A stretch of DNA of 33,707 nucleotides from an uncultured Pelagibacteraceae bacterium (GCA_902545035.1 CACCEJ010000009.1:1-33707); one strand, 5' to 3'. Shown: positions 1 through 8,760, counted from the first letter of the stretch. Program-made: numbers and translations. Notes: generated by a model from the letters alone, not told the origin.

Positions 1-810
1 TTTACCTAAAAGTTCCGCACAGATCACTGTATCTTGAACAAAATTTTTTGGAACACCTCCTCCTATCATAAAAAGTCCTGATCCTTTAGATCTAATTTTA
101 ATTTCAGTTAATTCTCTAAACTCTCTAACAGAATCTATCGTGATATGATTTTTTGGATTTCTTTCTTGATGCATTACTAACCCAAATCCAGCACTAGAGT
201 CAGTGAATGCGGGACAAAATATTGGGACATTATTGTCGTATGCAACTTCAATTAATGAGTTTTTTTTCTTTGCATTTTTTTTAAGGTATTTACCAATCTC
301 CCTTATGAACTCTCTTGATGTATATGCTTTAGGTTGTAATTTGTCCGCTATATCGCTAATTGTTTTGTCACACATTTGAAGTTCATCTTCATCAATGTAC
401 GTATCATAAATTCTGTCGATGTAATTATTTCTTAATTCAGTATCATCTTGATGCTGAGATCCTTGATAATGTTTAAAACCTAAAGCTTCAAAGAAATCCA
501 TATCAATGATTGAAGCCCCTGTAGCAACTATTGCATCAACCATGTTGTATTTAACCATATCTCTGTACACATGCATACATCCCGCTGCCGAGGTTGAACC
601 TGCAAGAGTTAAAAAAATTGTACAATTTTTATCTTTAATCATGTCATTGTAAATATTTGCAGCATTTGCAGTCTCTCTAGAGACAAAAGACATTTTTTCC
701 ATAGATGAAACAATATCTCTGGCATCAAAGGAAGTTATATCAATATGTTCAACTTCTTTACTAAGAAGATCTTTTTTTCTATTGTTTGAATGATTTTTGT
801 TATCAGACAT
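1..810 (-). CDS. Deoxyhypusine synthase-like protein (partial, C-terminus outside window)
   Basis: The frame reads from ATG at 810 and leaves the window at base 1, so 270 residues are visible and the C-terminal part is missing. The visible sequence fits the deoxyhypusine synthase family: a segment reading AGSTSAAGCMHVYRDMV, then YNMVDAIVATGAS, and later MIGGGVPKNF. In eukaryotes and archaea the enzyme transfers an aminobutyl group from spermidine to eIF5A. Bacteria lack eIF5A, and bacterial homologues are thought to act on small polyamines, for example as homospermidine synthases. The catalytic lysine of the family lies in the missing part, so activity cannot be judged. The start overlaps the decarboxylase stop by one base (TAATG), which implies translational coupling and a shared polyamine role. 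Family is fairly sure; substrate is inference. Confidence 0.85.
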   Translation of the reverse strand, partial: MSDNKNHSNNRKKDLLSKEVEHIDITSFDARDIVSSMEKMSFVSRETANAANIYNDMIKDKNCTIFLTLAGSTSAAGCMHVYRDMVKYNMVDAIVATGASIIDMDFFEALGFKHYQGSQHQDDTELRNNYIDRIYDTYIDEDELQMCDKTISDIADKLQPKAYTSREFIREIGKYLKKNAKKKNSLIEVAYDNNVPIFCPAFTDSSAGFGLVMHQERNPKNHITIDSVREFRELTEIKIRSKGSGLFMIGGGVPKNFVQDTVICAELLGK

Positions 811-1988
811 TAAGCAACAAGAAACTCTTTATTTGCCTCTTTGTCGTACATAGTCATTATAGGATTATCCTCAACTTCATAAATTTCATCAGAGTAAAAT
901 CCGTTAAAGTTGGTTCTAAAAGTAAGTCCATAAGCTCCAAGTTGTCCAAGTTCTATATAATCGTTCTCTTTTATATTGTTAGGTAAGATAAAAGGACCCT
1001 TCATATAATCCATGCTATCACATGTTGGGCCATAAAAATCAAATGATGTGAGTTTTTTTGAAATAACTCTGCCGTCAGTAATCATTTTTGAAGGGTATAC
1101 AATATTTGGAACACCAGCATCAAATAAAGTTCCATAAGTTCCATCGTTTATATATAGCTTTTGTTTTTTTCTTAAATCAACTCTTACAATAGTTGAGCCA
1201 CTTTCTGCAACAATCGCCCTTCCAGGTTCGCATATAATTTCTGGAATCTTATTTAATTTTAAATTATTTAAACCTTTTTTAATTTCATCAAAATAACTCT
1301 CTAAAGATTGAGGAATAAGATCAGGGTAAATAGTTGGAAAGCCTCCTCCAACATTAATTACATCTGGAATAATCTTAGTTTTTTTAATTATATTGCCTAT
1401 TTCAAATATTCCTTTTGAATAAGATATTGGGTGCATACATTGTGAACCAACATGGAAACTAAGTCCAATTTTTTTAGAATATTGTTTTGTTAATCTAAGT
1501 AATCCGGTTGCTTCAGTATTAATAGCCCCAAATTTTTTTGATAAATCAATCTCTGCATGTTCATTAGACACAGAAACTCTAACAAATAACTCTAAATCTT
1601 TAGCGTAATTTGTACTTTCTAAAATTTTTATTAACTCATCCTTAGTATCCAAAGAAAAGGCTTTAACATTATATTTAAAATATGCCTCTTTAATGCTTTC
1701 TCTACTTTTAACTGTGTGCATATATGAACAGTTCGCATTTGGACTTATTTTTCTTATGGCCTCTATTTCTTTTATAGATGCTACATCAAAACGATTAATA
1801 CCACTTTCAACAACAGTTCTAAGAACTACTGGATGAGGGTTAGTTTTTAGCGCATAAAGTATTTTTCCAGGGAATTTTTTTTGAAAGTATTTAGAAGCCA
1901 ATTTAATTGACTTTTTTCTAATACAATAAACAGGTCCTGTCGGTTTCAGTTGATTAACTAACTCTTCAACTGACTTAAATTTTTGCAT
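810..1988 (-). CDS. Ornithine/lysine decarboxylase, PLP group IV (alanine-racemase fold)
   Basis: A 392-residue PLP-dependent decarboxylase that most likely converts ornithine (or lysine) to putrescine (or cadaverine), the entry step of polyamine synthesis. Visible signatures are the PLP-binding lysine K48 in YALKTNP, H179 in HVGSQ, a glycine-rich phosphate loop GGGFP, EPGRA, and the catalytic cysteine C323 in GPTCDSMD, which is typical of ornithine decarboxylases rather than diaminopimelate decarboxylase. Length is normal for the short alphaproteobacterial/eukaryotic-type enzymes. It is the first gene of a minus-strand unit with the deoxyhypusine-synthase-like gene. A purine-rich AGAGG sits 8 bases before the ATG. 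The leader holds a terminator-like hairpin and a possible pseudoknot (described separately), suggesting regulation by attenuation. Ornithine versus lysine preference cannot be settled from sequence. Confidence 0.93.
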   Translation of the reverse strand: MQKFKSVEELVNQLKPTGPVYCIRKKSIKLASKYFQKKFPGKILYALKTNPHPVVLRTVVESGINRFDVASIKEIEAIRKISPNANCSYMHTVKSRESIKEAYFKYNVKAFSLDTKDELIKILESTNYAKDLELFVRVSVSNEHAEIDLSKKFGAINTEATGLLRLTKQYSKKIGLSFHVGSQCMHPISYSKGIFEIGNIIKKTKIIPDVINVGGGFPTIYPDLIPQSLESYFDEIKKGLNNLKLNKIPEIICEPGRAIVAESGSTIVRVDLRKKQKLYINDGTYGTLFDAGVPNIVYPSKMITDGRVISKKLTSFDFYGPTCDSMDYMKGPFILPNNIKENDYIELGQLGAYGLTFRTNFNGFYSDEIYEVEDNPIMTMYDKEANKEFLVA

Positions 1989-2013
1989 ATCTGCACCTCT
2001 AAAAAAAATTTAC

Positions 2014-2064
2014 AAAAAAAACTGCATATCAAGTATGCAAGTTTCATAATTGCAGCATTTATGA
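2014..2064 (-). promoter_or_regulatory. Candidate attenuator/riboswitch-like leader of the decarboxylase gene
   Basis: Read on the minus strand, TCATAA (2064-2059) pairs perfectly with TTATGA (2049-2044) around a nine-base loop. Just downstream, TTGCATA (2040-2034) pairs with TATGCAG (2028-2022) around CTTGA, followed by eight T residues (2021-2014), which is the form of an intrinsic terminator. The 3' part of the first loop, TGCAA (2054-2050), is exactly complementary to TTGCA (2040-2036), the 5' arm of the terminator. The leader could therefore switch between an H-type pseudoknot and a terminator. The ATG follows at 1988. An RNA motif called speF is catalogued upstream of alphaproteobacterial ornithine decarboxylases, but I could not test whether this matches it. 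Base pairing is seen; the switch is inference. Confidence 0.55.
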
Positions 2065-2097
2065 GAAAAAATTAATAATGTAAAGCAAATAATGCTA

Positions 2098-2127
2098 TTG
2101 AAATATTAAAATTCACTTCCATATAAG
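2098..2127 (+). promoter_or_regulatory. Candidate sigma-70 promoter of regA
   Basis: TTGAAA (2098-2103) and TATAAG (2122-2127) are separated by 18 bases. The predicted transcription start (about 2134) falls at or just past the regA ATG at 2132, which would give a leaderless or nearly leaderless message. AT-rich DNA produces such matches by chance, so this is only moderately supported. Confidence 0.4.
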
Positions 2128-2131
2128 GTTT

Positions 2132-2695
2132 ATGATTAACCAACCAACACTTCAAAAACTAAGTGATTTTGAGGATAAATCGCTTTTGATAGTAGACGAC
2201 GACAATCCATTTAGACAAAGATTGGCTAGAGCTATGGAAAAAAAAGGTTTTACAGTTACACAAGCTGAGAGTGTAAAAATTGGTATTGAGACCGTAAAAT
2301 CACAAAGTCCAGCATTTGCTGTTGTGGATCTTAGATTGAATGACGGGAATGGACTAGAGGTAGTAAAAGAAATTCAAAAGAGTAACATTAAAAGCAGAAT
2401 TATTATGTTAACGGGATATGGCAATATCCCAACAGCAGTTGCTGCAATTAAAGAGGGAGCAATTGATTATATTGCGAAGCCTGCAGATGCAGATGATGTT
2501 GAAAAAGCACTTTTAGCTGATCCAAATCAAAAACCAGCCCCACCTGAAAACCCAATGTCAGCGGATAGAGTAAAATGGGAGCACATACACAGAGTTTTTG
2601 AGTTATGTAACAGAAATGTCTCTGAAACTGCAAGAAGACTAAAAATGCATAGAAGAACTCTTCAAAGGATACTGTCTAAAAGATCTCCTAGATAA
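2132..2695 (+). CDS. regA: Global redox response regulator RegA/ActR/PrrA
   Basis: A 187-residue two-domain response regulator. The receiver domain (about residues 16-130) carries the acidic pocket DDD at 22-24, phospho-acceptor D66 in VVDLRLNDG, and the conserved lysine in YIAKPADADDV. The C-terminal Fis-type helix-turn-helix (about 145-187) contains NVSETARRLKMHRRTLQRILSK, the near-invariant DNA-binding segment of the RegA/ActR/PrrA family (quoted here as NVSETARRL and HRRTLQRIL). In alphaproteobacteria this protein adjusts respiration, carbon and nitrogen genes to redox state when phosphorylated by RegB/ActS. No RegB-like kinase and no senC is visible in this window, so the partner must be elsewhere or absent. 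It is divergent from the decarboxylase unit and converges on the ABC ATPase with a one-base gap. Confidence 0.95.
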   Translation: MINQPTLQKLSDFEDKSLLIVDDDNPFRQRLARAMEKKGFTVTQAESVKIGIETVKSQSPAFAVVDLRLNDGNGLEVVKEIQKSNIKSRIIMLTGYGNIPTAVAAIKEGAIDYIAKPADADDVEKALLADPNQKPAPPENPMSADRVKWEHIHRVFELCNRNVSETARRLKMHRRTLQRILSKRSPR

Positions 2696-2696
2696 T

Positions 2697-3626
2697 TTAA
2701 TTTTTTGTAAGTCTTAAAAATACATCTTCAAGATCTCCATCATCAGTTGAAATATCTTGTATTTTTATATCTTGTTTTTTAATTTCTGAGATTACTGAGT
2801 CTATGCTTAGTTTGCTCTTCTCATATGACAAAACTAACTTATTTCCATCATTTGATAGGACTTTTAATGACTCAAAAGTGTTATCATTAATATTAATTTT
2901 TTTATCTGTGGTGACATACACAATTTTTGTTTGAATTCTTTCTAAGAGATTTTTAGTCGTATCTAAAGCTACTAATTTTCCACCACTTAGGATTCCAATC
3001 CTATCACACATTTTTTCTGCTTCCTCAAGGTAATGAGTTGTAAGAATTGTAGTCACTCCCTGTTTATTAAGCGATCTTACGTTTTCCCATAGTGTATTTC
3101 TAAGCTCCACATCTACTCCTGCGGTAGGCTCATCTAAAATTATAATTGGAGGTTGATGTACCATCGCTTTTGCCACAAGTAATCTCCTCTTCATACCACC
3201 AGATAAGGCTCTAGCATAACTGTCAGCTTGTTCTTCTAATGATACTAACTTTAATATGGTATCTGTAATTCTATCTTTTTCTCTAATCCCATACAGTCCT
3301 GCTTGAAGCTCTAATAGTTTTCTAGGACTAAAAAATGGATCAAAGTTTACTTCTTGTGGAACGATTCCGATTGATGCTCTTACTTGTCTAGGGTTTTTAT
3401 CTAAGTTAAATCCCCAAACATTTACTTCTCCACTAGACTTTATAACTGATCCACCAAGTATATTTATAAATGTGCTTTTGCCAGCTCCATTTGGGCCCAA
3501 TAAGCCAAAAATTTCACCCTCTTTCACTTCTAAGTTTAAATTATTAAGGGCGTGTATTTGTTTAGAGCCATTTTTTGAATAAACTTTGTTTAAGTTTTTA
3601 ACAGTTAAAACATTATTTTTATTCAT
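2697..3626 (-). CDS. ABC transporter ATP-binding protein (ABC-2 / DrrA-YadG type)
   Basis: About 309 residues from ATG at 3626; a TTG at 3635 would add three residues, but ATG is preferred. The N-terminal ATPase domain has Walker A GPNGAGKS (about 44-51), a Q-loop in GIVPQEVNFD, the signature LSGGMKRRL, Walker B IIILDEPTAGVD and the switch histidine in LTTHYLEEAE. The last 80 or so residues form the C-terminal extension common in ATPases of ABC-2 exporters, which move drugs, polysaccharides or lipids. No membrane partner is adjacent: regA lies downstream in the opposite direction and polA is divergent. The permease must therefore be encoded elsewhere, and the substrate cannot be named. Confidence 0.88.
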   Translation of the reverse strand: MNKNNVLTVKNLNKVYSKNGSKQIHALNNLNLEVKEGEIFGLLGPNGAGKSTFINILGGSVIKSSGEVNVWGFNLDKNPRQVRASIGIVPQEVNFDPFFSPRKLLELQAGLYGIREKDRITDTILKLVSLEEQADSYARALSGGMKRRLLVAKAMVHQPPIIILDEPTAGVDVELRNTLWENVRSLNKQGVTTILTTHYLEEAEKMCDRIGILSGGKLVALDTTKNLLERIQTKIVYVTTDKKININDNTFESLKVLSNDGNKLVLSYEKSKLSIDSVISEIKKQDIKIQDISTDDGDLEDVFLRLTKN

Positions 3627-3676
3627 ATTCGGCAATACATTTATTACATTTAAAGAAATTAAGATATCTTTACATT

Positions 3677-6451
3677 ATGGAGAAAATTAAAAAAAGTGAC
3701 CATTTTTACTTGATAGATGGCTCAGGATACATTTTTAGAGCATATTACGCTTTACCTCCATTAACTAGAAAAAGTGATGGATTACCAGTAGGGGCAGTAA
3801 GTGGATTTTGCAACATGCTATTCAAATTACTAGAGGACTCTAAATCAAATGATAACTTAGAAAAACCTACTCACTTTGCTGTGATATTTGACTCAGCAAG
3901 AAAAAATTTTAGAAATGAAATTTATTCAGAATACAAAGGAAATAGATCTGAGGCTCCTGATGACTTAATTCCTCAATTTGAATATATTAGAGAGTCTGTA
4001 AAAGCATTTAATTTACCCTCTATTGAATTAATAAATTATGAAGCAGACGATTTAATTGCGACATACGTTGAGCAAATTTTAAACTTAGGAGCAAAAGTAA
4101 CGATCGTCTCATCTGATAAAGATTTAATGCAGTTGTATAAAAAAGGTGTGAGAATTTATGATCCAATGAAAAATAAATTTATAAATAAAGATGATGTAAT
4201 TAATAAATTTGGAGTTGATCCAGAAAAAGTAATAGATGTTCAATCTTTAGCTGGTGATAGTACAGATAATGTTCCTGGTGTACCCGGTATAGGAGTTAAG
4301 ACTGCGGCTGACTTAATTAATGAGTATGGAAATTTAGAAAATTTGTTGAAAAATGCATCTAAAATAAAACAAAATAAAAGAAGAGAAACTTTAATTGATA
4401 ATAAGGACAATGCACTTATAAGCAAAAAATTAGTCACTTTAAAAAAAGATGTTCCTATAAAAAATAAAATTGAAGAATTTATATTAAAGACTATTGATAA
4501 AGGTAAGCTTTACTCTTTTTTAAGGGAAATGGAATTTAATAGATTGTTAAGCTCCGCTATCTCAAAATATGGGGCTACAGACAATGATAGCAACAAAGAT
4601 ATTGAAAAGAGTATTGATAAAATACCAGAAATTAAAAAAAAAAATTATCAATTAATTGAAAATGAAAAAGAAATTGAAGATTGGATGAAGCGATCTGAGG
4701 AAATTGGAGAGTTTGCGATAGATACTGAAACAACCTCTTTAAATCCTCATACAGCAAAATTAGTGGGTATTTCAATCTCAAACAGAATTGGAAAAGCCTG
4801 CTACATCCCGCTTAATCACGATAATGGTCACAATCTAGATGAAAATAAAGTATTAAGCCTTTTAAAAAAATATTTAGAGGATGGGAGTATTAAAAAGATT
4901 GGTCAAAATATTAAATTTGACTTCATTGTATTTTATCATCGTGGAATTATCTTAAATTCCATGGAAGATACCATGCTAATGTCTTACACATTAGATGCAG
5001 GCAAAAACAGGCATAACATGGATACTCTTGCAGAAATCCATCTTGGCCATAAAACAATCAAATACAAAGATTTGGTTGGAACTGGAAAAAAACAACTTAA
5101 TTTTTCAGAAGTAGATGTTGCCAAAGCTAAAGATTACGCTGCAGAAGACTCAGATATAACATATCGGCTGTATAAAATTTTTCTAAAATCTTTAAAATCA
5201 GAAAAACTATTAAATATTTACGAATTATTTGAAAAGCCTTTAATAAAAATTCTTGCAGATATGGAGATAATGGGAATAAGACTTGATAAATCTTCACTTC
5301 AAAAATTGTCATCAAAATTTACATCAAAAATTAAAAAGTTAGAGAAAGCAATTTTTAAAATCTCAAATAAAAATTTTAATATAGGTTCAACCAAACAACT
5401 TGGTGAAATTATGTATAATGATTTAAAAATTGCAGCACTAAAAAAAACAAAAAAAGGTAGCTTTGCTACTAGTGCATCTGTTTTAGAGGATTTAGCTTTT
5501 AAAGGTTATGAGTTTCCTAAATTAATTTTAGAATGGAGACAAATCAGTAAGCTAAAGAATACTTATTCAGATACATTGCCAGAGCATATAAACAAAAATA
5601 CAAATAGAGTACATACATCATTTTTATTAGCAGCAACTTCTACAGGCAGACTTGCATCTAGCGATCCAAATTTACAAAATATTCCAATAAAATCAGATGA
5701 TGGCAAGGATATAAGAAAAGCTTTTGTATCTGAAAAAAATAAAAAATTAATCTCTGCAGACTATAATCAGGTTGAGATGAGAATATTAGCTGATCTTGCA
5801 GATGTAAAACAGCTCAAAAGAGCATTTTTAAATAACGAAGATATACACACTCTAACAGCAAGTCAGGTTTTCGGAAAAGATATTAACAAAATTGATTCAG
5901 AGACAAGAAGAAAAGCAAAAGCAATTAATTTTGGCATTATTTATGGTATTTCACAATATGGCTTAGCAAAACAAATTAATGTTTCAAACAATGAAGCAGA
6001 AGAATTTTTAAATTCATATTTTAAAAAGTTTCCTGAAATTAAAGATTATATGAAATCAACAATAAATTTTTGTAGAAAAAGTGGTTACGTAAGTAATATC
6101 TTTGGAAGAAAAACTCATCTGTCTGGAATAAATGATAAAAATTTTAATGTTAGAAATTTTCAAGAAAGGGCAGCAATAAATGCTCCAATTCAGGGATCAG
6201 CGTCAGAAATAATGAGATTAGCTATGATCAGAATTAACAAAGAAATTTCTAATAATAAAAAAAATAGCCTTAAAATGTTATTACAAATCCATGATGAATT
6301 AATTTTTGAAGAAAGCTCTAAAGAAGTAAATAAAAGCTCAAAATTAATAAAAGATTTAATGTTGAGTGTCAAAGATAGTGAACTTCATTCATTTTCAATA
6401 CCACTTTTAGTGGACATAAATACGGGAGAAAATTGGGGTGAACTCCACTAG
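3677..6451 (+). CDS. polA: DNA polymerase I
   Basis: A full-length 924-residue family A polymerase for Okazaki fragment processing and repair synthesis. It has three parts. The 5'-3' nuclease (about 1-290) shows LIDGSGYIFRAYYAL and GDSTDNVPGVPGIGVKTA. The 3'-5' exonuclease (about 330-520) has intact acidic residues, D349 and E351 in AIDTETTSL, D in IGQNIKFDF, and D in AAEDSDITY, so proofreading appears retained. The polymerase domain has motif A SADYNQVEMRI with D695, motif B RRKAKAINFGIIYG, and motif C LLQIHDELIFE with D873. It begins about 50 bases from the divergent ABC ATPase gene and is followed 51 bases later by the chvI homologue. Confidence 0.98.
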   Translation: MEKIKKSDHFYLIDGSGYIFRAYYALPPLTRKSDGLPVGAVSGFCNMLFKLLEDSKSNDNLEKPTHFAVIFDSARKNFRNEIYSEYKGNRSEAPDDLIPQFEYIRESVKAFNLPSIELINYEADDLIATYVEQILNLGAKVTIVSSDKDLMQLYKKGVRIYDPMKNKFINKDDVINKFGVDPEKVIDVQSLAGDSTDNVPGVPGIGVKTAADLINEYGNLENLLKNASKIKQNKRRETLIDNKDNALISKKLVTLKKDVPIKNKIEEFILKTIDKGKLYSFLREMEFNRLLSSAISKYGATDNDSNKDIEKSIDKIPEIKKKNYQLIENEKEIEDWMKRSEEIGEFAIDTETTSLNPHTAKLVGISISNRIGKACYIPLNHDNGHNLDENKVLSLLKKYLEDGSIKKIGQNIKFDFIVFYHRGIILNSMEDTMLMSYTLDAGKNRHNMDTLAEIHLGHKTIKYKDLVGTGKKQLNFSEVDVAKAKDYAAEDSDITYRLYKIFLKSLKSEKLLNIYELFEKPLIKILADMEIMGIRLDKSSLQKLSSKFTSKIKKLEKAIFKISNKNFNIGSTKQLGEIMYNDLKIAALKKTKKGSFATSASVLEDLAFKGYEFPKLILEWRQISKLKNTYSDTLPEHINKNTNRVHTSFLLAATSTGRLASSDPNLQNIPIKSDDGKDIRKAFVSEKNKKLISADYNQVEMRILADLADVKQLKRAFLNNEDIHTLTASQVFGKDINKIDSETRRKAKAINFGIIYGISQYGLAKQINVSNNEAEEFLNSYFKKFPEIKDYMKSTINFCRKSGYVSNIFGRKTHLSGINDKNFNVRNFQERAAINAPIQGSASEIMRLAMIRINKEISNNKKNSLKMLLQIHDELIFEESSKEVNKSSKLIKDLMLSVKDSELHSFSIPLLVDINTGENWGELH

Positions 6452-6502
6452 CAAACAAACAATTGCCCTATTATGAACAATTTAGTATTTTTAATTTAAA
6501 TT

Positions 6503-7207
6503 ATGCCGCAAACAATTGCTCTAGTAGATGATGATAGAAATCTTTTAACATCAGTCCAGATGGCCTTAGAGGAAGAAGGCTTTAAAGTACAAACTTATAT
6601 AGATGGCGAAAATGCACTTGTTGGATTAACAAGAACACCTCCTGATCTTGCAGTTATAGATATAAAAATGCCAAGAATGGATGGAGAAGAACTTTTGAGA
6701 AAACTTAGAAAGAAAACTTCAATGCCAGTAATATTTTTAACTTCAAAAGATCAAGTAACAGACGAGGTTAGTGGCTTAAAATTAGGTGCAGATGATTTTG
6801 TAGGTAAAACTGGCGGATTCTCAACAAAAGTTTTAGTTGAGAGAATAAAAGTTCAATTAAGAAAAAAAGATAAAGACATTAATATTGAGGAAAACAAAAA
6901 TGTAATTTCTCATGGAAAATTAAAATTAGACCCTTCTCAACTTGAATGCGAGTGGGATGGAAAGCAATTACCAGACAAACTTACTACAACTGAGTTTAAA
7001 ATAGTTGAGGAACTTGCGAAGAGACCAGGAATGATTAAAGAAAGAGCTTTACTGATGGATGTTGCATACCGAGAAGACACTGACATAGAGGATAGGACAA
7101 TTGATAGTCATGTTAAAAGAATAAGAAAAAAATTTAAAAAGATAGATAGTGATTTCTCAGCAATTGAAACAAGATATGGAAGTGGATATAGATGGAATGT
7201 TAAATAA
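6503..7207 (+). CDS. chvI: OmpR-family response regulator, ChvI type
   Basis: A 234-residue regulator: receiver domain (1-125) with DDD at 9-11 and phospho-acceptor D53 in AVIDIKMPRMDG, then a winged-helix DNA-binding domain (about 135-234) containing TTTEFKIVEELA and IDSHVKRIRKKF. The opening TIALVDDDRNLLTSV and the partner kinase downstream identify ChvI, which in alphaproteobacteria governs envelope and acid responses. One oddity: after the conserved lysine (K102) the usual PFS is replaced by TGGFS, so the lysine loop has lost its proline and gained two residues. A weak promoter candidate, TTGCCC (6463) and TATTTT (6486) with a 17-base spacer, would start transcription a few bases before the ATG. 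It lies five bases upstream of chvG, so the two are co-transcribed. Confidence 0.93.
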   Translation: MPQTIALVDDDRNLLTSVQMALEEEGFKVQTYIDGENALVGLTRTPPDLAVIDIKMPRMDGEELLRKLRKKTSMPVIFLTSKDQVTDEVSGLKLGADDFVGKTGGFSTKVLVERIKVQLRKKDKDINIEENKNVISHGKLKLDPSQLECEWDGKQLPDKLTTTEFKIVEELAKRPGMIKERALLMDVAYREDTDIEDRTIDSHVKRIRKKFKKIDSDFSAIETRYGSGYRWNVK

Positions 7208-7212
7208 TAGTT

Positions 7213-8718
7213 ATGGGAAAAATATTAAAAAATCTCTCCATATTACAAAAATTTCTATTTATTAATTTAGTAGTATTTATTTTTTTAGGAATATTTACAT
7301 TTTTTTATCTTGGAACAATACAGAAAGATCTAGTTTCAGAAAAAAACAAAAGTCACATTGAAATTATTAATCAAATAATTTTGAACTTAGATAAATCAGA
7401 TATTAAATTTACTAGGAACGGCATCAACGAATTTCTTTTCTCAAAAAAGTCAAGATTTCCCTACTTTGAGAAATTAGATAGAGTAATATTTTTTGACGGT
7501 AAATTAAATTTAGTGGGTGATACTAGATCAATACCCTCCTCAGAAATGATTATTGAAGATTTGTTAGAAAATACTGATAACAAAAAAAATATTTCAAAAA
7601 ATACTAAAAATATTACCACAGTTTTTGACAAAGATATTAAAGATTATGATATTTCTAAATCTGAAACTTCAATTACCAAAATAAAAGAATTTAACAAACA
7701 GTATTTTGTTTACAGCATACAAAATGTGAAATATAAAAAAACAAATGGTTTTATTCTTATTTCAGAAAATGCTGATAATATAATTCAAAAAATTGCTGAG
7801 AGAGAAAATTTTATAATTAGAACAGCCATAGCTGTCTTTTTGGTAATCTTAATATTTTCTTACGTTTTAAATAGATATTTTCTGAAACCAATTAAAAATC
7901 TCGTTAATTATACAAAAATTATTAAGAATAAAAGTAAACAAAAGGCAGATATAGAAAGTGTAAAAAAAAGAAATGATGAATTAGGCATACTTTCAAAATC
8001 TTTAGAAGAGATGACAAATGAATTAAATAAAAGAATCACAGCTGCTGAAAATTATTCTACTGATTTACTTCATGAAATAAGAAATCCGTTAGCTTCTCTT
8101 AAGAGTGCCTCTGAGGTAATTTCTGAGACTGGTGATAAAGAAAAAAGAAATAAATTGATTAATATTGTTTCACATGATGTAGAAAGAATTGAGAGACTTA
8201 TTACTGATTATTCTCAAATGTTGAAAGACGAAGTTGTGATTTCAACTGAAAAAATGCAAAAAATTGATATTAAAGATATAGCTAGTTCAGTTGTTGATGA
8301 CTTTAACAATATTTATAATTCAAAGAAAAATATAAATATAAAATTAAAATCCAATGGATCTGAAAACTATTTTATTTATGGAATTAGTAATAGAATAGAG
8401 CAAATAATTGCAAATTTATTAGATAACTCGATTTCATTCAGTAGCCCAAACCAAGAAATAGTAGTTGATGTTTTTAATAATAAAGATGGGAAGCCCACAA
8501 TTGCTGTAATTGACGAAGGTACTGGTTTTATTGAAAAAGATACTAATAAAATATTCAATAGATTTTATAGTAATAGACCAAAAAATTTTGGCGAACACTC
8601 TGGATTAGGTCTAAATATAGTGAAAAACTTGGTAGAATTACATAATGGTCAAATAAAAGCTGAAAATAATGAAAACAAAGGTGCAAAAGTTGAAATTATT
8701 TTCCCGGCGACCCAATGA
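7213..8718 (+). CDS. chvG: Membrane sensor histidine kinase, ChvG type
   Basis: A 501-residue sensor kinase of the inner membrane. The first membrane segment is at about residues 12-34 and the second at about 200-220, enclosing a periplasmic sensor region of roughly 165 residues rich in lysine and asparagine. A HAMP linker follows, starting RYFLKPIKNL. The dimerisation/phospho-acceptor helix has H287 in LLHEIRNPLASLKSASE, the ATPase domain has an N-box IANLLDNSISFS, a G1 box VIDEGTGF and a G2 box SGLGLNIVKNL. It should phosphorylate the ChvI homologue immediately upstream. In other alphaproteobacteria chvG is followed by hprK, manX and ptsH; here ahcY follows directly, 42 bases later. Confidence 0.93.
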   Translation: MGKILKNLSILQKFLFINLVVFIFLGIFTFFYLGTIQKDLVSEKNKSHIEIINQIILNLDKSDIKFTRNGINEFLFSKKSRFPYFEKLDRVIFFDGKLNLVGDTRSIPSSEMIIEDLLENTDNKKNISKNTKNITTVFDKDIKDYDISKSETSITKIKEFNKQYFVYSIQNVKYKKTNGFILISENADNIIQKIAERENFIIRTAIAVFLVILIFSYVLNRYFLKPIKNLVNYTKIIKNKSKQKADIESVKKRNDELGILSKSLEEMTNELNKRITAAENYSTDLLHEIRNPLASLKSASEVISETGDKEKRNKLINIVSHDVERIERLITDYSQMLKDEVVISTEKMQKIDIKDIASSVVDDFNNIYNSKKNINIKLKSNGSENYFIYGISNRIEQIIANLLDNSISFSSPNQEIVVDVFNNKDGKPTIAVIDEGTGFIEKDTNKIFNRFYSNRPKNFGEHSGLGLNIVKNLVELHNGQIKAENNENKGAKVEIIFPATQ

Positions 8719-8760
8719 AAAGTTGATTATTATAAATAAAGTTGTTACAAGCCGAAGCTT

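Noticed and set aside
6405-6451. Inverted repeat TAGTGGA/TCCACTA at the end of polA as a terminator
   Set aside because: The arms are far apart, lie within coding sequence and have no T tract; it is probably chance.
8719-8760. Possible SAH or SAM riboswitch before ahcY
   Set aside because: Only 42 bases are available, and I can see just a four-base-pair hairpin, too small for any known riboswitch of these classes.
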